The translations under genes and the position numbers were made by a program. Shown here one piece after another: positions 1-9,451 of a DNA stretch of 64,000 nt. The stretch's first letter is position 1. Every line of letters begins with the position of its first letter. The notes beneath the pieces are model-generated. The model made no database searches and had not been told where the DNA came from. It saw only the letters and a program-made list of their open reading frames with translations. Source of the DNA: Patiria miniata (taxonomy: Eukaryota > Echinodermata > Asteroidea > Valvatida > Asterinidae); assembly GCF_015706575.1 (NCBI RefSeq), contig NW_024037058.1, positions 15,459,547 to 15,523,546 of the forward strand. The letters are read 5' to 3'.

Positions 1-3000
1 TGAGATCTCTCGGGATCTTGCTCATAGGTGCCGTCTTTCTTTCCCTTCATGATGTCGGCGTACGGACGCTTTGTCTTGGGCGGGCCAGCAGGTGCTGCAA
101 CTGAAATCAGTAACAAAACCAAAACAATCAACTGAGACTTAAATGTTTGCATGGTGGACATGATCAAGGAATGGGAGGTTTGCCGTAACACCATATGTGA
201 ATGATATCTCTTTGTGAGCTGTATGGCTCTTGAGAAGAACCAGTTGGTTTAACTCGACGCTTCGAACAGTATGCTCTGCTCGTCATCAGGAGACTGCCGG
301 ACTCTGGTTGGTGTAGTAGTTCAAGTAGTGGATGCTATTCAGTGGACCGTTAAGGCGGGAGATTCTGGAGCAGGATCCTGATACAATTAGGATAGGAATT
401 TTTGCGGTATTTTGCTGGGTTGAGGAAAGTAAAGCTAACGTACTAAAATCAAACTTGATTTTAATATGGGCTCCGTGCACAAGTACTCCTTCAACGGCCA
501 GAAAAAGAAGGTGTTGGGGGAGACCTAGACTGGTTCCCGGTCCATCCACTGCGTATTTCATATGATCCAAAGTTATTGGGGGGCGGGGATTAATCTGGGA
601 GACCATGGCAAGATAAATTTGAACGTATTTGCTCGCTGACGACGCCCGACGCACACGCAAAGACGCTGTGGCTATAGCTTTTGCACATTCAGGAAGTCGT
701 GCGTACTTTGCTCGCGAACCAGAACAGTACAATACGCTTCCCCTGTATGTCCCGTCTACGGAGCTCTCAAAAGTGGTAACAACGCGCCCTCTTTTTGTTG
801 GCGCATGGAGCCCATACCAAGTCCTGGAAAAATGTTCCGACACTGCCCCTGTTTTTTCCCTCATTGAATTGAGCCTTACCAAGAAATAAATAAAGTTTAT
901 TTTCAAAACGCGATATTTATCCATTTGAAAAAAAAAGTGAAACATTTTCACGGAAAGAGGAACTTTAAGGAATAAAAACAACATAACAGTTGTTCGAAAC
1001 TTCATTTTTCGCTTTTATTGTTTTCTATAAATTGTGTTTAACTACACAACAACCGTCGAAACTGACTTTTGGACAGCCAGTAGAGGGTGTGATTCTAAAA
1101 GATAACAAAATGGCATTTATCGCATTTTGGAAACTTCTCTTCAAGCATTCCTTTCCCCTCCTAGCATAGAAAACCCAGGCTTCAACACAGCATTGAGGAT
1201 CAACAACTTTGCCTCTTTCTCAGAACAAAACCAACATTAAACGTTGCCTGTTTCTGATAGTTTCTTATTCCAAAAACGAGATCAGATCACTCCAATTTTC
1301 TCAAACACTGAAGCATCTATTTTTCAAGCATTCATACTCACATGGTTCATCTGCAGTGGATGTATCTTCATAGATCAGTGAAGTTGGCGGTGCAATTGCA
1401 GCCCCGCTACCAGCTAGACCTGCCAATAAGAAATCAATTCATACCTCAACATGGATTTGCAATGCACACACAAAAAAGGTAGTCTATGTAATAGAGAATG
1501 CCGTGGTCTATTACGCGCAAACAGATTTGCTGATTAATTAGGCAAGACCCCGCCTCTTGACTTCCTAGATTTTGACCAATCAGCAGGCGCTTTCTATAGG
1601 TCTATCGGGTCTTCGGTCATTCACCCGTTGCGCGTCATAGACATGGATTTAAAAAAAAATGTCACGGCGCGCGGTGCTCGGTGCACTCCCGGCTGTTGTT
1701 GTATTACAAAACGCTGCATTCGAATTGACCAATCACAGCATTAGTCCTGCTTTTGGGATGAAATGACGTCAGGATTTAGTAAAGTCGCCTCCGATTGGCT
1801 GGCGCGCGGCTTGCATAAATCTGCATGCTTTGACATATCGGACGTTAGACAGGAGATGGCTCCGTGGATAACGGGTGATACTCAGACTACAAAAAAGGGG
1901 AACAACCCAGTAATTTGATGGCACATAAACAAAAATCATCCCAATACACCTGCATCAACCCTAACCTTCCTAAATCCTCCAAAATCCTCTTTGCGAAATG
2001 GAGGATTTTGCAGGATTAAGGCTATATGGCAAAAATGTGTGGCTAAATTTGGAAGATGCACTCCGCACTGCTCCAGAATGTCACTGGCTCTGCCTCAACA
2101 TATTGACAGTGATTGCTGCTGATGGATGTTGCAGGATTGAGGCAGTGGTCACCCCTCCAAGGACCACATTTCAAGAAATAATGGAGGATTTTGCAGGATT
2201 CAGGTTGTATGCAATTTTTACATGGAGGTAGTTTGAGGATTTTGCAGGATTGGGCTGCATCTTAGCAAAAATGCCTTTGGGGTTAGGGTTAAAGATTGTT
2301 TTTTTGCTCTACTTGTGAAGCTTGCATTTGCAGACATGTGAGCTGCTTATATTGCATTATCCACTCGGGTAGAAACCTTGCCAGAGTTGGTTGGTTGATT
2401 GACATCTTATATGGCCTTAATGCTAAGGAAAACAAGACAACTTGTGCATTTACATGGGCTAAGTGGAATTAGGAAAGCCACTTTACCTTTCCGTCTTGCC
2501 CTGTCTCTCTCCTCTTCTTCTTCTTCATCGGGCCGACGCGAGAATCCCCTGGGTGGGGATCTCTCTCTATCCCTGTCCCTGTCCCTGTCTCTCCTGCGGT
2601 CTGATCTGTCCCTATCTCGGTCCCGGTCCCTGCCTCTGTCCCGATCCCTGTCACGGTCCCTGTCACGATCTCTATCGCGGTCCCTGTCACGGTCTCGATC
2701 ACGATCCCTGTCGCGATCTCTTCCTCTGTAAAAACAAGGAAAGTTCACAACTGTAAGCAATGTTACATTTAAGTACCTTAACCAGTTCGTGCTGGGATTA
2801 TTTTGACATTGACTGGGCCCAGGTGCAGGATTGTTTTTCACAGACCTTGATGCCAGAGGGGTTCAGGCTGTCATCTGCCGGTAGCACACCCTGATATTTC
2901 CGGCCTCGCTCGCTGCGAGCGGGTCGCAGACAGATATTTCCGGCCTCGCTCCTTGTGTGTTTATTATTCCTCTTTTCAAAATACGGCAAAACCTATGCAT

Positions 3001-6000
3001 GCATACACGTAGTCTGACCTGAACTGGTCAACAAAAGCTTAATTACTAGGTAATACCTGTTGAATGCAACAGCACAAGTGTCCCTGCAATCACCACTATC
3101 ATCACTAGTGCATGGTTGGATTCTGCGAGCTAATCTTGAGGACACTACCAACTTCCTGAGACTTTGTTGTGCGCATATAAGATCTGACAATTTTTTTCAT
3201 CGGGATAAATGTGGCAGATAAATGCACACACCAGTCAATGGGGGGACATGGTAGCCAAATCTGAATTCTGCATCTTTTTACGCAATCAAAAAACTGATGA
3301 AAACTTTTGTTTGCACAAATGTTGGGACATACGAAACACCTAAAAAACTTTTCTGTCAAAGCGTTTTGAAAATATGTATTTACTTCGGAAAACACCAGGC
3401 TGGCTCATTAGGGTTAATCAATCCGTTAACCCTCCTGCTATCTGAACAGTCACAGACAGTCAAAAAGTCAATCCTCTTCCCCTGCCATGCCTTTAGGCTA
3501 GTCACCAACAGTCAGATCATATTTCAAGAAAGCATTAGTCAACAGACAAAAGCAGAAAGTGGTAGGCACAGCTGGCTTAAGGGGGAGTGTGTGGCGTAGT
3601 GGTTAGGGTTCGTGACTCATGATCAGAGGGTCCAGGGTTCGAATCCAGCTGCTGGTCATATGTTGTGTCCTTTGGCAAGCCACTTCACCCCCACTTGCCC
3701 TCTCCACCCAGGAGTATAAATGGGTACCTGCAATAGCCGGGGAGTAACCTGCGATGGACTAGCATCCCATTCAGGGGGAGTAGAAATATTCTCAGTTGTT
3801 TCATGCTACTGAAACCGAAGACAAATGCCGGCCTGATGAGCCACATTGGTTCGTGACAGACTTTACTTACTTTACAGCTGGCTTATCAATCACCTACAGT
3901 CAAAGCATTGCTATATCAAGTTACATAAACAGTCACAGCCACAGCCTGCTTTTTGTAGGCTGGGAGTTCTTAACTGTTGAAAACAGTCACTTGATTTTGA
4001 CTGAAAGAACAACTTGGCACAGAATGCATGTCTGCACCGGAGGGTTAGTGAGTATCTATTTCCTTAACGTTACCCTCTCACCTGTAGTTGTCGCCGTCTC
4101 TTTGTCGCTCAACTCTCAACATCTCCTGCATGACTTTGTCTCGCATCTTCTTGACAATCTTCTCGTACTCGTTGGGGAAGGCCGGGTCATACTCGTTCTC
4201 CACGTCGGAAGCGATGGGCATCGCTTCGATGAACGCGGGCTGCGAAGACTTAGACGTACTCTGTTACAAAAAAAAGCCAATTAGATATTACTGTTAAAGA
4301 TACGCTTTTTCAAAACCATGTTCAGCGAGATTTTAACATGTGACCTCTTGAATAGTACTTTATAGAATAGACAGCAAGCGTCTATGATATGTGTGTAGAT
4401 TATGCAAAACAACACTTTTTTACTTTTTAAAGCTGAACAAAGAAATTGACTGGAGCGGGCTTTGAACCTATGACCCCGGATTAGCGTTCCGGCGCTCTAC
4501 CAACTAAGGTACCCATTTCTATCAATGTATTTTTTCAAGATAGTTGGAAGCCATTAACCCATATATGCCATGTAGCCAGGGATCACACCCAAAGTCACGA
4601 TGCTAGCAACATTAGCAATGCTGCAAACCTGGAAAAATGCTGCAAAACGGGGATCACTCAGAGAGGATATAGCTTTTTATTACAATTTCCCAACTACAAG
4701 GCTTCAAAATACAAGACTGCTTCTTGGTCTCACCGGCTTGACTGGCGCAAAGGACGGCCTGGGTGGGGATGGAGAGGGTGGGGTCAGCTGGGTCGCCTCC
4801 TCAGCGCTGGCCCCTCCTTTCTTCAAGTCAATGACAGGTGCCAGGGTGGCGGCTCTGATCTTGCGCTGGGCCTCAGTGAGCGAGGCTTTCTTCATGCGGA
4901 GATGAGATTGCATCATCCGGATGCCTGCTGACCACCCAGCTAAAAAGAGAGAGATAAATTACATCAGTTAAAAGCAGAAAAACCAATAGGTCTCTCTCAA
5001 ATAACGTCATTTCCTACAGATCAGCCACGTGCATCGGCATTTTGAGCATCAACTTGCATAACGCACATCGGTTGCGTCGTATTTCGAACACATTTCGAAC
5101 AACAAGCGCGCGTGGTTGGAACATTTTCAACACTGCCACAATGCGTGCTTGATTGCGTAAAATACGCAGTTGCAGTTCTCCTACAGAGATGGCCTTCTTT
5201 GAGAGAGACCTACATGTACATCAAAAGAATATTCAAACCCCTTCCAAAAAGACAGCTTCCATATTCTGTACAAAACAAACATGCGGACACATTTGGATTA
5301 CTGCATCCAATCATGGAATCCTGGGATGAAAAGGACACATGTATGTATACAGGTTCTTGAGAAAGTACAGAGATTGGCCACAAAGCTAGTGCCAGAACTA
5401 CAACATCTTGAATACTCAGGGAGACCTAAGGCTTTATAGTTTGGAGCAGAGGAGGAAACGGGAGGATGTTAAAGAAGTATCCAAAATCCTGAATGGCTTT
5501 GGAAAAAAAAAAAACAGCCAGGCAAGTTTTTTTCAGTTGGAAAAGTCTGGGGGGCACAACCTCTTCAAAACCAGGTCTACGTAAATCAATTCGCTGCAGA
5601 CGAGAATTCTTCTCGCAACGTACTGTCAACAACTTCCCACCATGTGTAGTCAATGCTGTGAACACCTTCAAAAGTGAGTTAGATAATTACTGGCAAAGAT
5701 ATTGGGTACTGAAGACTACAGTCTATTAGCGCTGTCCTGAACATATTGAATACTCGAATAATCGATCATCAAACGAATATTCCAATTAGCTTTTTTCAGT
5801 TTGAATATTTGAAAACACAAAAAAAAAAGTAACTGTGACGTTATTTATTATAAAGTTGTGGCACTTTATGGTCAGGTGCCACTGTTTTTGTCGATGGTAA
5901 TGACGGCGGTTCATTGTTCACCTTCTTTTAGCAGGTTAAAGCCTTTTTACAGTTTTAAAATACGTCCTGCAAAACAGCGCCCCATATTGATTGCTGCATG

Positions 6001-6362
6001 CCAATTTGAACTGGCACACTTTTTGTGCAACTTTTTACCGGTGCAGCACGCAGTTGCAGCTGACAGTTTCGAATATTCGGTCAAACGCAGTTTCGAGTAA
6101 ATAAATACTAAATTATTTGAAAACTTTTAAAATGGACAACCCTAGACTAGAGTCTATCAATTAGCCATCCAATTGTAAGTTAAGTGTGAGCGTAAGTGTA
6201 CATCTTCCCCATGCAAAATTGCAATGATGAAAAATAAAGGTTGACCTTGTACTCGCTACTGTATCAGACTCAATTGTACTTACAGACATCTGGTTTCTTG
6301 GTGTCTGGCGTGGTGTCTTTCTTAGGGGCAGTATCCACCCCTAGCCCATCGTACAGAGACAT
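1..6362 (-). CDS. RBM17: RBM17/SPF45 splicing factor, 5' half (gene runs off left edge)
   Basis: Six coding exons join in phase: 6362-6284, 4939-4734, 4260-4082, 2725-2487, 1413-1342 and 100-1 (continues outside). The N terminus [11 protein letters not shown], the [10 protein letters not shown] block, the acidic [14 protein letters not shown] block, GFSRRPD and [10 protein letters not shown] match SPF45 in order. SPF45 is a nuclear alternative-splicing factor that contacts U2-snRNP-associated proteins through a C-terminal UHM-type RRM. Its G-patch and RRM exons would lie left of base 1 and are not seen. The ATG exon has an acceptor at 6419, so 6363-6419 is 5' UTR. Unlike the human protein, the fourth exon is dominated by an Arg-Asp dipeptide tract. 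The last exon has two possible acceptors 6 bp apart (exon start at 100 or 94), both in frame. Identity is near certain; the exact last acceptor is not. Confidence 0.93.
160..300. repeat. Interspersed repeat (GCGGTAACGCCATGTG ... GTCATCAGGAGACTG), copy 1
   Basis: It shares the order GCATGGTGGA, GGTAACACCATATG, GAACAGTATGCTCTGCTCGT and CATCAGGAGACTG with 60640-60870. It lies in an RBM17 intron. Confidence 0.55.
466..815. mobile_element. Inverted-repeat element, ATGGGCTCC family, copy 1
   Basis: The left end reads ATGGGCTCCGTGCACAAG and the right end is the reverse complement of ATGGGCTCCATGCGCC. A related copy is at 42891-43169. Shared interior words include the GTCGTGCGTACTT and GCGCCCTCT blocks. 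It has no coding capacity. Confidence 0.7.
1560..1820. promoter_or_regulatory. CpG-rich intronic island with CCAAT boxes and a CRE in RBM17
   Basis: Inside the RBM17 intron 2486-1414 and continuing past the 1342-1413 exon side, this stretch has CCAAT at 1576-1580 and 1729-1733, a reverse CCAAT at 1794-1798 and a consensus TGACGTCA at 1764-1771, with several CpGs. The same combination marks the predicted NR2C promoter. It could be an internal promoter or an old inserted element. Confidence 0.3.
1954..2292. repeat. TAACCCTAACC-ended foldback repeat, copy 1
   Basis: It begins with CAACCCTAACC and ends with GGTTAGGGTTAA, and contains three copies of a GAGGATTTTGCAGGATT-like word plus its complement. 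Related copies are at 13926-14137 and 33746-34105, with a fragment near 52222-52300. The termini are imperfect inverted repeats. It lies in an RBM17 intron. Confidence 0.55.
2540..2722 (-). repeat. Arg-Asp dipeptide-coding hexamer tract in RBM17 exon 4
   Basis: Imperfect repeats of a 6-bp Arg-Asp codon pair (CGN/AGR + GAY) fill most of exon 2725-2487 and encode more than 25 nearly uninterrupted RD pairs, then [13 protein letters not shown] and a run of glutamates. The opposite strand reads as a spurious Ser-Arg-Ser-Leu ORF. In human SPF45 the matching segment is a shorter mixed Arg/Glu/Lys region. RD and RE mixed-charge tracts are typical of nuclear-speckle splicing proteins. Confidence 0.9.
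2776..3033. mobile_element. Interspersed element with TTCCGGCCTCG blocks, copy 1
   Basis: About 255 bp shares most of its sequence with 35054-35293, including a GACAGATATTTCCGGCCTCG block and imperfect inverted ends (TTAACCAGTTC... and ...GAACTGGTCAAC). It lies in the RBM17 intron just upstream of the RD exon acceptor. Confidence 0.75.
3586..3865 (+). mobile_element. tRNA-derived SINE, family 1, copy 1
   Basis: The head has A-box-like GTGGCGTAGTGGTTAGGG and B-box-like GGGTTCGAATCC. The body includes GGCAAGCCACTTCACCCCCA and AGGAGTATAAATGGGTACC. A second copy is at 28424-28640, also on the plus strand. It lies in an RBM17 intron, antisense to the gene. Confidence 0.8.
4450..4530 (-). mobile_element. 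tRNA-like sequence, probably a SINE head
   Basis: The reverse strand reads as a tRNA-like fold: D arm TTAGTTGGTAGAGCG, anticodon stem CCGGA/TCCGG, and a B box GGTTCAAAGCC. U33 is replaced by C, the T stem does not pair and the acceptor ends do not match, so it is not a functional tRNA. Confidence 0.5.
5345..5728 (+). pseudogene. Decayed non-LTR retrotransposon (CR1/Jockey-like) 3' fragment
   Basis: Shifting between frames, the translation keeps the end of a LINE ORF2: [20 protein letters not shown], then a KILNGF-like block, [19 protein letters not shown] and [12 protein letters not shown]. This region follows the reverse transcriptase in many CR1/Jockey-type elements. At least two frameshifts, an internal stop after the first block and an A12 run break it. 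It is dead and lies antisense in the RBM17 intron. Confidence 0.7.
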
Positions 6363-6511
6363 GGTGACTGTGGATTACGTCAATTTGGCAACTTGCTTAA
6401 AAGTTCCACTGGAAACAATCTGTCAAACGCACAGTTAAAAATAAAAATGACATGCATGTACTATAATGCTGTGTGTTACCATTCAGCACTCCAGACTCGA
6501 GAATGATTTCA

Positions 6512-6725
6512 GGGAAAGAATGTTGCAACCTGACACTGCTTTTTTTCTTCATACATGTATATCATCTCAATGAAGGTCAGTAATTGCAAAAATGATGATA
6601 AGACATGAATCAGAGACTGAGAAACATTTACAATTTTGTTCGGAAATACTTAGAAAATTTTCTTGACTCTATATAAAGTTTGTACACAACCGCTGAAGTA
6701 GCATCAGGTTGCAACATTCTTTCCC
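6512..6725. mobile_element. MITE, GGGAAAGAATGTTGCAACC family, copy 1
   Basis: It has inverted ends of about 25 bp: GGGAAAGAATGTTGCAACCT and, at the right, the reverse complement. The interior includes AAGGTCAGTAATTGCAAAAATG. Copies are at 21653-21845 and 23663-23871. It lies in the RBM17 first intron. Confidence 0.85.
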
Positions 6726-6921
6726 ATTTCACTTCAATAGTTCAAGACCAAGAATCTGTTCAAAATTGCAAAAAGGGTGTCATTAGAATTGAGGAAAGTC
6801 TGCTTTTGATTGTAAAGGCAATTTTTGAGCAATAAAAAACATTTTTGACTCTAATTTGATCAAAACAAAACAGGGGCCCTACACTTCACGATCGCCCCAT
6901 TACTGATAGCCATTATTAGAA

Positions 6922-7489
6922 GGCAGTGTATATTTTGCCGGAGACGGCAAACCTTTAGTAAACGTTAGTTTGCCGGATATGCACTGAACATGCGCAGTTA
7001 CTGTTTTTTTGTACTTAAACATTTTCCAGTGAAAAGTTTTAGTCTGGCTCCATGCCAAAATTATTGTTGTTACCTCGTATTCACAAGATGGGATTCAGAC
7101 CATTTTATAATTTCGGACTTTATTTCCCTTTTAAAAAAAATCCTCCAGAGCCACAAATGATCTGAAAAAGAAAATGTAATACTCTGCAAGAAATGTTTGA
7201 GACATGTTCAAATAATAAAAGAAGAATATTCTTATTTATTTGGGGATGAGAAAAAAAAACTTAAAAATGTGTTGCGGTCGGAATCGAACGCGAGTCATCC
7301 TGCTTACTAGAGCCTTTGCTTAACCATTACACCAAACGTGCTACACAACTTTTGGTGGGAATTTAATACATCTTATAATTCAGCCCTATTTTAAAGAGTA
7401 CAGCGCCGTCTGTTGATATGGATTGCCGCCGGCAAACCTTTAGTAATCGTTAGTTTGCCGTCATTACCTCCGGCAAAATATCCACTATC
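6922..7489. mobile_element. Inverted-repeat element with 9-bp target duplication and embedded tRNA-like segment
   Basis: The ends GGCAGTGTATATTTTGCCGG and the reverse complement of GATAGTGGATATTTTGCCGG form a terminal inverted repeat. The same 9-mer TTATTAGAA flanks both sides (6913-6921 and 7490-7498). Near both ends lies a GGCAAACCTTTAGTAA...GTTTGCC motif that is itself a hairpin. At 7267-7350 the reverse strand has tRNA-like boxes (TGGTGTAATGGTTAAGCA; GTTCGATTCC). A 9-bp duplication is typical of Mutator-like elements; the superfamily is inferred. Confidence 0.8.
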
Positions 7490-7951
7490 TTATTAGAAAG
7501 AAAAACATCCTCCATATCTTCAGAAATCATTTTAAAGTCGAATTTGAGCAACAGGAACTATTTTTAATAACAAGAAATTTTCAGCCATTTTTCATGCGCT
7601 TTCAGATTCATTCGTCATGTTTACGTTTTACGCTGAACTCACTACATTGATGACAAACAAGTTTTTGGTTCTCTCATTGTCACAATTGCAAAATAATTAA
7701 TACTTATAAAAAACATGTAATCTGACAAACAAAATTAATATGGTCATGGGCTCAGCTCAATCAAGAAAATACACCGGTTCACTAGAAGAAATTGCGCCCT
7801 CTACGTCAACACCAGACGTCTGCACCATACACACGCGCGTATAAAACAACATAATGTCAATGAACTCCACAAGCTGACAAGAAAAGCAGGTTTTTTCCCG
7901 GAAATTTCAACGGATAAAGAAGGTAAAACTGGATAAATAGTTAGTACTTAC

Positions 7952-8110
7952 TGGAGTCGTGATAATGCATCAAGACAATTTTTGCTAAGTTTCGTCTAAA
8001 TCCCTCTTTTTTTTAAGTTGCATATTGCACGGCGCGAAGTCGATCGTCGAGGGAGAACTTTCGCTGCCGCGGATCACACGCCGTTCAATCGAGTCTGGGT
8101 CCTGTTGTTC
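7952..8110 (-). promoter_or_regulatory. Probable non-coding first exon and promoter region of RBM17
   Basis: A consensus donor (CA|GTAAGT, exon end 7952) on the minus strand can splice to the acceptor at 6419, placing a 5' UTR exon upstream. The sequence just beyond it (8030-8110) is unusually CpG-rich for the region, as expected around a start site. The 5' end of the exon cannot be fixed from sequence alone. No TATA box is evident. Confidence 0.45.
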
Positions 8111-8360
8111 TACAGCTGGGTTCGTAATATGAACCATGATTTATCGGGTATCCGACTATCTTTGACCAATTAAGGTCAATACATTTTTTTGTGCAGTACA
8201 TCATGTACATACACTGTTTTGTGGAAGTCCTTAGGAGAAGCTAGAAGAACACCAAGTACCAAGACTTAGTACACATTTTGGGGCGGGGGGGGGGGGGGGG
8301 GCGGTAATTTCTCGCTGGGGTATTACCATTAATTGAAAATTATTTGTGTTTTATTTCTTA

Positions 8361-8749
8361 CGAAGTGGCTATCGTTACGGCACTCGTTGTTTAGCGCCCT
8401 CTACGATTTTTTTTTGATACGCACGCAGGTATATAATTATTTGTTTCCCCACGTTTTATCGAGCAGTGCGCCAGCTCAGCCGATAGAGGGTAGGATTTTG
8501 CACCGCGAGGTTGCGGGTTCGAATTTCAGTTTTGCACTCGAATTTTTTTCCTTTTCTAACCTGAGGCTTTGGAGGATTTTTTTTAAAAGGGAAATAAAGT
8601 CCGAATTTCATAAAGTTCAAATTCACTTTTTTCCTTCTAATTTTATATTTTCTTGTCATGTTTTTTTTATAAAAGTTGCCAGGTTGCAGTCTACCGTAAC
8701 GATAGAAAATGGGAAATGCGTTACGGCTGCCGTAACAATAGCCACTGCG
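8361..8749. mobile_element. Second inverted-repeat element with 9-bp target duplication and tRNA-like segment
   Basis: The ends CGAAGTGGCTATCGTTACGG and the reverse complement of CGCAGTGGCTATTGTTACGG match at 18 of 20 positions. TATTTCTTA is duplicated exactly at 8352-8360 and 8750-8758. The interior has a tRNA-like block with GGGTTCGAATTTC (about 8465-8530) and a segment (8568-8605) that is the reverse complement of part of the 6922 element, including GGACTTTATTTCCCTTTTAA. The two are relatives. Confidence 0.8.
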
Positions 8750-8786
8750 TATTTCTTAAGTGGTGTCACTGTCAGGTCTCAGGATA

Positions 8787-8836
8787 CTCCTAGAACTATG
8801 AGGCTCCGCGTGAGCGGAGCCTCATAGTTCTAGGAG
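8787..8836. repeat. Perfect 23-bp stem hairpin flanked by direct repeats
   Basis: The arms 8787-8809 and 8814-8836 are exact reverse complements around a GTGA loop. GTCTCAGGATA occurs on both sides (8776-8786 and 8839-8849), as expected for an insertion or a local duplication. Confidence 0.85.
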
Positions 8837-9451
8837 TAGTCTCAGGATACTACATTCATCGTCACTGATCATACAAAAAGTTTTTATTAATTAGCCCTAA
8901 ACTAAAGCGGCCTAGCAAAAAAATTGATATAGGCTACAGTTGTACTTGTACTTGCACTTTCATGACTTTTGAATGATTGAAAGGACAAACAAAAGAATCG
9001 GCCCATGTTCAAATAAGGAATAACTTCTTTAACAAATTTAGATGATTTTATATTTGCGTCACTATGAAGTATGATAATTCAATTTTCGCAGGCTGAATTT
9101 TCAGCCCGTCACAAAATATAAAACTATGCACAAAATATAAAACTTTTTCTCAGAGGAGTTCAGATACACTTATAAAAAAAGTTGAAAATAAGTATTTAAG
9201 GGAGGGAAAAATTGAATTTGTTGAAGGGCAACGGACCAGGGACGGTAGATCTTAAACATGGGAATTGCTTTCTCTGTGTTTAATCCGTGTCTCAGACATA
9301 TTTTCCCCATTTTTTCTACACAGTGACAGAAATCATGTCTTGGCAATGTTTCGACAAAAGTGGCCGAGAGATAAAAAAAAATATGCATGAATTCCCACGG
9401 AATAGCTCATGACTTGACAACACATAAAGGCTGACTCGGAAATCCCTGCCA

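Noticed and set aside
1954..2292. Interstitial telomeric sequence
   Set aside because: TAACCCTAACC occurs only at the element ends, once per side, not as a tandem TTAGGG array.
2399..2731. Plus-strand ORF rich in Ser-Leu-Ser-Arg, resembling an SR protein
   Set aside because: It is the complement of the RD-coding exon of RBM17, which joins in phase with other SPF45 exons; the plus-strand frame has no homologous flanks.
4450..4530. Functional tRNA gene on the minus strand
   Set aside because: The T stem does not pair, the acceptor ends are not complementary and position 33 is not U. A SINE head is more likely.
7267..7350. Functional tRNA gene on the minus strand
   Set aside because: It has A- and B-box-like words but no complete cloverleaf, and it lies inside an inverted-repeat element with target duplications.
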